DNA of 7,701 bases, from the NCBI GenBank assembly GCA_964592125.1, contig CAZQBV010000106.1:1-7701 (forward strand). The letters run 5' to 3'. Source of the stretch: UBA5399 sp964592125. Lineage in GTDB: Bacteria; Bacillota; Clostridia; Christensenellales; Christensenellaceae. Each line of letters begins with the position of its first letter. Position 1 is the stretch's first letter. The notes under the pieces were generated by a model. The model was not told the DNA's origin. It made no database searches and saw only the letters and a program-made list of their open reading frames with translations. Both the position numbers and the translations under genes were made by a program. Below are positions 6,446 through 7,701 of the stretch, one piece after another.

Positions 6446-7108
6446 TCATATAGCTAGCTCTACGCTTGCGCCCGCTGCTGCAACCAAATTGCTTGTGGTG
6501 ATTTGAGTTATAGAGTTAGGTACCGTCACCGCTGCTGTATATGGGGTTCCACTGGTACCGTCTCCACCAGTTGTAGATATGGTCAGCCCCGCCACCTTCA
6601 GCAGGGAAGCGTCACTGGAAGAAAAGGGGGTAATGGGCACTGTTTCGGTTGGGGTTTCTTCGGTTTCACCCGCGGGAAGTTCTTCACTTGTCCCCACCGT
6701 CACTGTAATTTGCGGCAGGCTAAGCCCTTCCAAAAGGGTATAGCCCTCGGGCAGTGTCGGAGTAAACACATAGCTCTCGGCTGTGCCGCCGTCATAGGCA
6801 GGGTCGCTTTGCCAGCTTACCGCCAGTTCTTGCGGGGCGGTTTCCGGGGTGCCGCTCTCTGTGCCCGCTGTTTCCACCGTGGCCGTCAGCGTCTCCGGCA
6901 GGGCAAGGGCTTCCACCGCTGTTCCCTCTGGCACCGTCTGCACCGTCACCGCTTCCGCCAACGGGGTAAATTCTGTAATTGTGCCCAAAGCAGCGGCGGG
7001 TATTTCCTCCGCCAGCACCCCTGTGGGTACCAGCAAGCTGACCGCCAGCACCAGCGACACCGCCAGCGCAAGTCCTTTTTTCAGCGGGGTTTTGTTGTTT
7101 GTCCTCAT
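6446..7108 (-). CDS. N-terminal fragment of the surface protein: signal peptide and beta domain
   Basis: The start at 7108 (MRTNNKTPLKKG) is preferred because AGGAGG is just upstream and a classic signal peptide begins there: KK, a hydrophobic core, and cleavage after VLA at residue 33. The mature part opens with a domain containing LPETLTATVE and YDGGTAESYVFTPTLPEGY, a pattern common in clostridial surface proteins. An acidic Thr/Glu/Pro linker follows, then the first strands of a cadherin-like sandwich. The frame stops at 6448-6446, directly after the AGCT tandem duplication, leaving a 220-residue truncated product if translated. An in-frame ATG at 7180 would add 24 residues ahead of the signal peptide and has no SD. 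Confidence 0.75.
   Translation of the reverse strand: MRTNNKTPLKKGLALAVSLVLAVSLLVPTGVLAEEIPAAALGTITEFTPLAEAVTVQTVPEGTAVEALALPETLTATVETAGTESGTPETAPQELAVSWQSDPAYDGGTAESYVFTPTLPEGYTLLEGLSLPQITVTVGTSEELPAGETEETPTETVPITPFSSSDASLLKVAGLTISTTGGDGTSGTPYTAAVTVPNSITQITTSNLVAAAGASVELAI
6451..6459 (-). repeat. 4-bp tandem duplication (AGCT x2) causing a frameshift
   Basis: TAGCTAGCT on either strand contains two tandem AGCT units within a coding beta-sandwich. Loss of one unit exactly restores the frame across 6450. Two copies are too few to be a typical slipped-strand switch, so a one-off duplication or an assembly error is more likely. Confidence 0.75.
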
Positions 7109-7112
7109 ACTT

Positions 7113-7118
7113 CCTCCT
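7113..7118 (-). promoter_or_regulatory. AGGAGG ribosome binding site of the surface protein
   Basis: A perfect AGGAGG lies 4 bases before ATG 7108. The alternative ATG at 7180 is preceded by CACGGGCATAG with no SD, so this site decides the start. Confidence 0.75.
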
Positions 7119-7292
7119 GCGGCGCTTGGCCGCGCCTTGTATCCTTTGTTTTGCCATATAGCTTTTTTCTTGGTTCCCATCTATGCCCGTGGCTGGGGGA
7201 ACCGCCTTCTCTCCCTGTTTGGCAGAGCAAAGACAAAGCGCCTGTTCCCGAAAAAACGGGCGGAGCATCTTTTGTTTGCGATTTTACCTTAT

Positions 7293-7322
7293 ATTATATA
7301 TCGAAAGAGGGGATCTGGTAAA
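7293..7322 (-). promoter_or_regulatory. sigma-A-type promoter of the surface protein gene
   Basis: The minus strand has TTTACC (7322-7317), an 18-base spacer and a perfect TATAAT (7298-7293). Transcription would begin near 7286, giving an untranslated leader of about 180 bases before ATG 7108. The leader holds no riboswitch or strong hairpin that I can recognise. Confidence 0.55.
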
Positions 7323-7701
7323 TTACCAATTTCGCAGATTTGGTGACTTTTTTTGCGTTGCCGCTTGCTGCGTTTTGCATAGGAAAAGCGCAATATTTCC
7401 CTGTGAGCAGACCGCAATTCCTGCTATCAAAAATGTGGATTGTTTTTCCAATGAGCTTGCTATGGTCTTAGAATTGTTTTGTAAACGCGCAAATGGGTTG
7501 CTAGTCCTACCTTTTAGGCAGGAGTATTATGGATGGGGCATCACTGTACCCAAGCTATCATGTTATGTGTAGATTCGAGAAAAACGGCTCTACGAAAGCG
7601 TTTCTAAGTAATTTCTATCTTTTTTTGACATCTATGGTCTTATTCCAAGGCGATACCGCACAGAAATCGAGTCGTTGGCATCGCGAAGGATTTTTGTGTG
7701 A
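7323..7701. other. right-end stretch without a recognised gene
   Basis: Neither strand shows a protein I recognise. The only start with a good SD is a plus-strand ATG at 7529, after AGGAG with a 4-base gap. It opens a frame (MDGASLYPSYHVMCRF...) that stays open for 57 codons to the window edge, with no known motif and an unremarkable composition. It could be the 5' end of a divergent gene or chance. Short frames on the minus strand reaching the right edge are equally unsupported. Confidence 0.4.

Larger units (their letters stand above)
4248..7108 (-). pseudogene. frameshifted secreted multidomain Ig-like/DUF6273 surface protein (about 951 aa restored)
   Basis: Three adjoining frames make one protein. 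The first break is a tandem AGCTAGCT at 6452-6459; removing one AGCT joins ...GASVEL to YDNTFTTSTASVTL inside a single beta-sandwich domain. The second is a run of five C at 4537-4541; removing one joins VLGVRWG to NRVWVKPK. The restored length is exactly 952 codons including stop. Domain order in restored numbering: signal peptide 1-33; beta domain with YDGGTAESYVFTPTLPEGY about 55-139; cadherin-like sandwich about 173-260; He_PIG-like domain about 267-362; DUF6273 about 371-532; a following beta domain about 553-661; Ig-like 662-754; BIG2 762-847; C-terminal BIG2-like 870-951. There is no LPxTG, choline-binding or S-layer module, so secretion or a non-covalent wall link is likely. Role as adhesin or ligand-binding protein is inferred from architecture. 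As written the gene is broken; sequencing error is a real alternative. Confidence 0.85.

Noticed and set aside
7109..7180. Upstream start adding 24 residues to the surface protein
   Set aside because: No SD before ATG 7180, and it would bury the signal peptide; AGGAGG directly precedes ATG 7108.
7247..7260. CCCG-A6-CGGG inverted repeat in the leader of the surface protein gene
   Set aside because: The stem is only 4 bp and not followed by a clear U-run on the minus strand; too weak for a terminator or riboswitch claim.
6503..7346. Two long plus-strand frames opposite the signal peptide region
   Set aside because: Both are antisense to a gene with clear promoter, SD and signal peptide; their products are Arg/Gly/Cys-rich or low complexity.
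7503..7524. CCTACC...GGCAGG near-palindrome at the right end
   Set aside because: A six-base stem containing a wobble with no T-run; not distinguishable from chance.
1..7701. CRISPR array, tRNA or rRNA genes, intact insertion sequence
   Set aside because: I saw no regularly spaced repeats, cloverleaf-like sequences, rRNA-like stretches or transposase with terminal inverted repeats by reading both strands.

Overview
The window looks like part of a chromosome from a gut- or rumen-type Clostridia (Firmicutes, Lachnospiraceae/Oscillospiraceae-like). The grounds are AGGAGG-type ribosome binding sites, Gram-positive lipoproteins, a double-glycine leader peptide ending VTGG, and a large secreted Ig-like/DUF6273 protein of a kind common in those families. 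This assignment is an inference from protein style. All confident genes lie on the minus strand, so they are read from right to left.

Right half (about 4150-7330): one secreted multidomain surface protein of about 951 residues with a good promoter candidate and SD at its 5' end and a strong hairpin terminator at its 3' end. It is broken by two small length changes. A tandem AGCT duplication near 6451-6459 and one extra C in a run of five at 4537-4541 split it into three frames. Removing four bases and one base restores a continuous protein: signal peptide, beta-sandwich repeats, a DUF6273-type domain, an Ig-like domain, and two BIG2-like domains. No cell-wall anchor is present. This half is visibly richer in G+C than the left half.

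Middle (3664-4144): a decayed, unrecognised coding region recoverable only by joining four segments with three frameshifts and one in-frame stop. It sits at the composition boundary. Its last part weakly recalls the C-terminus of large serine recombinases.

Left half (1-3500), A+T-rich: a complete 711-residue M13 (neprilysin/PepO-like) zinc metallopeptidase lipoprotein is followed after 37 bases by a small lipoprotein whose signal peptide shares a 20-bp identical DNA segment with it. Downstream lies a short remnant that still carries an M13 zinc-site motif (GHETSHAFDSDG). After that comes a 69-residue peptide with a double-glycine (bacteriocin-type) leader and a four-cysteine CxxC...CxxC zinc-ribbon-like core. 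At the extreme left edge a possible decayed reading frame runs out of the window.

Working picture (inference): the M13 protease and the small lipoprotein form one operon and act on the outer face of the membrane. The GG-leader peptide would be exported by a C39-peptidase ABC transporter not seen here. The M13 remnant suggests the protease locus was once duplicated. The right-hand adhesin-like protein is an independent transcription unit, either newly inactivated or carrying sequencing errors.
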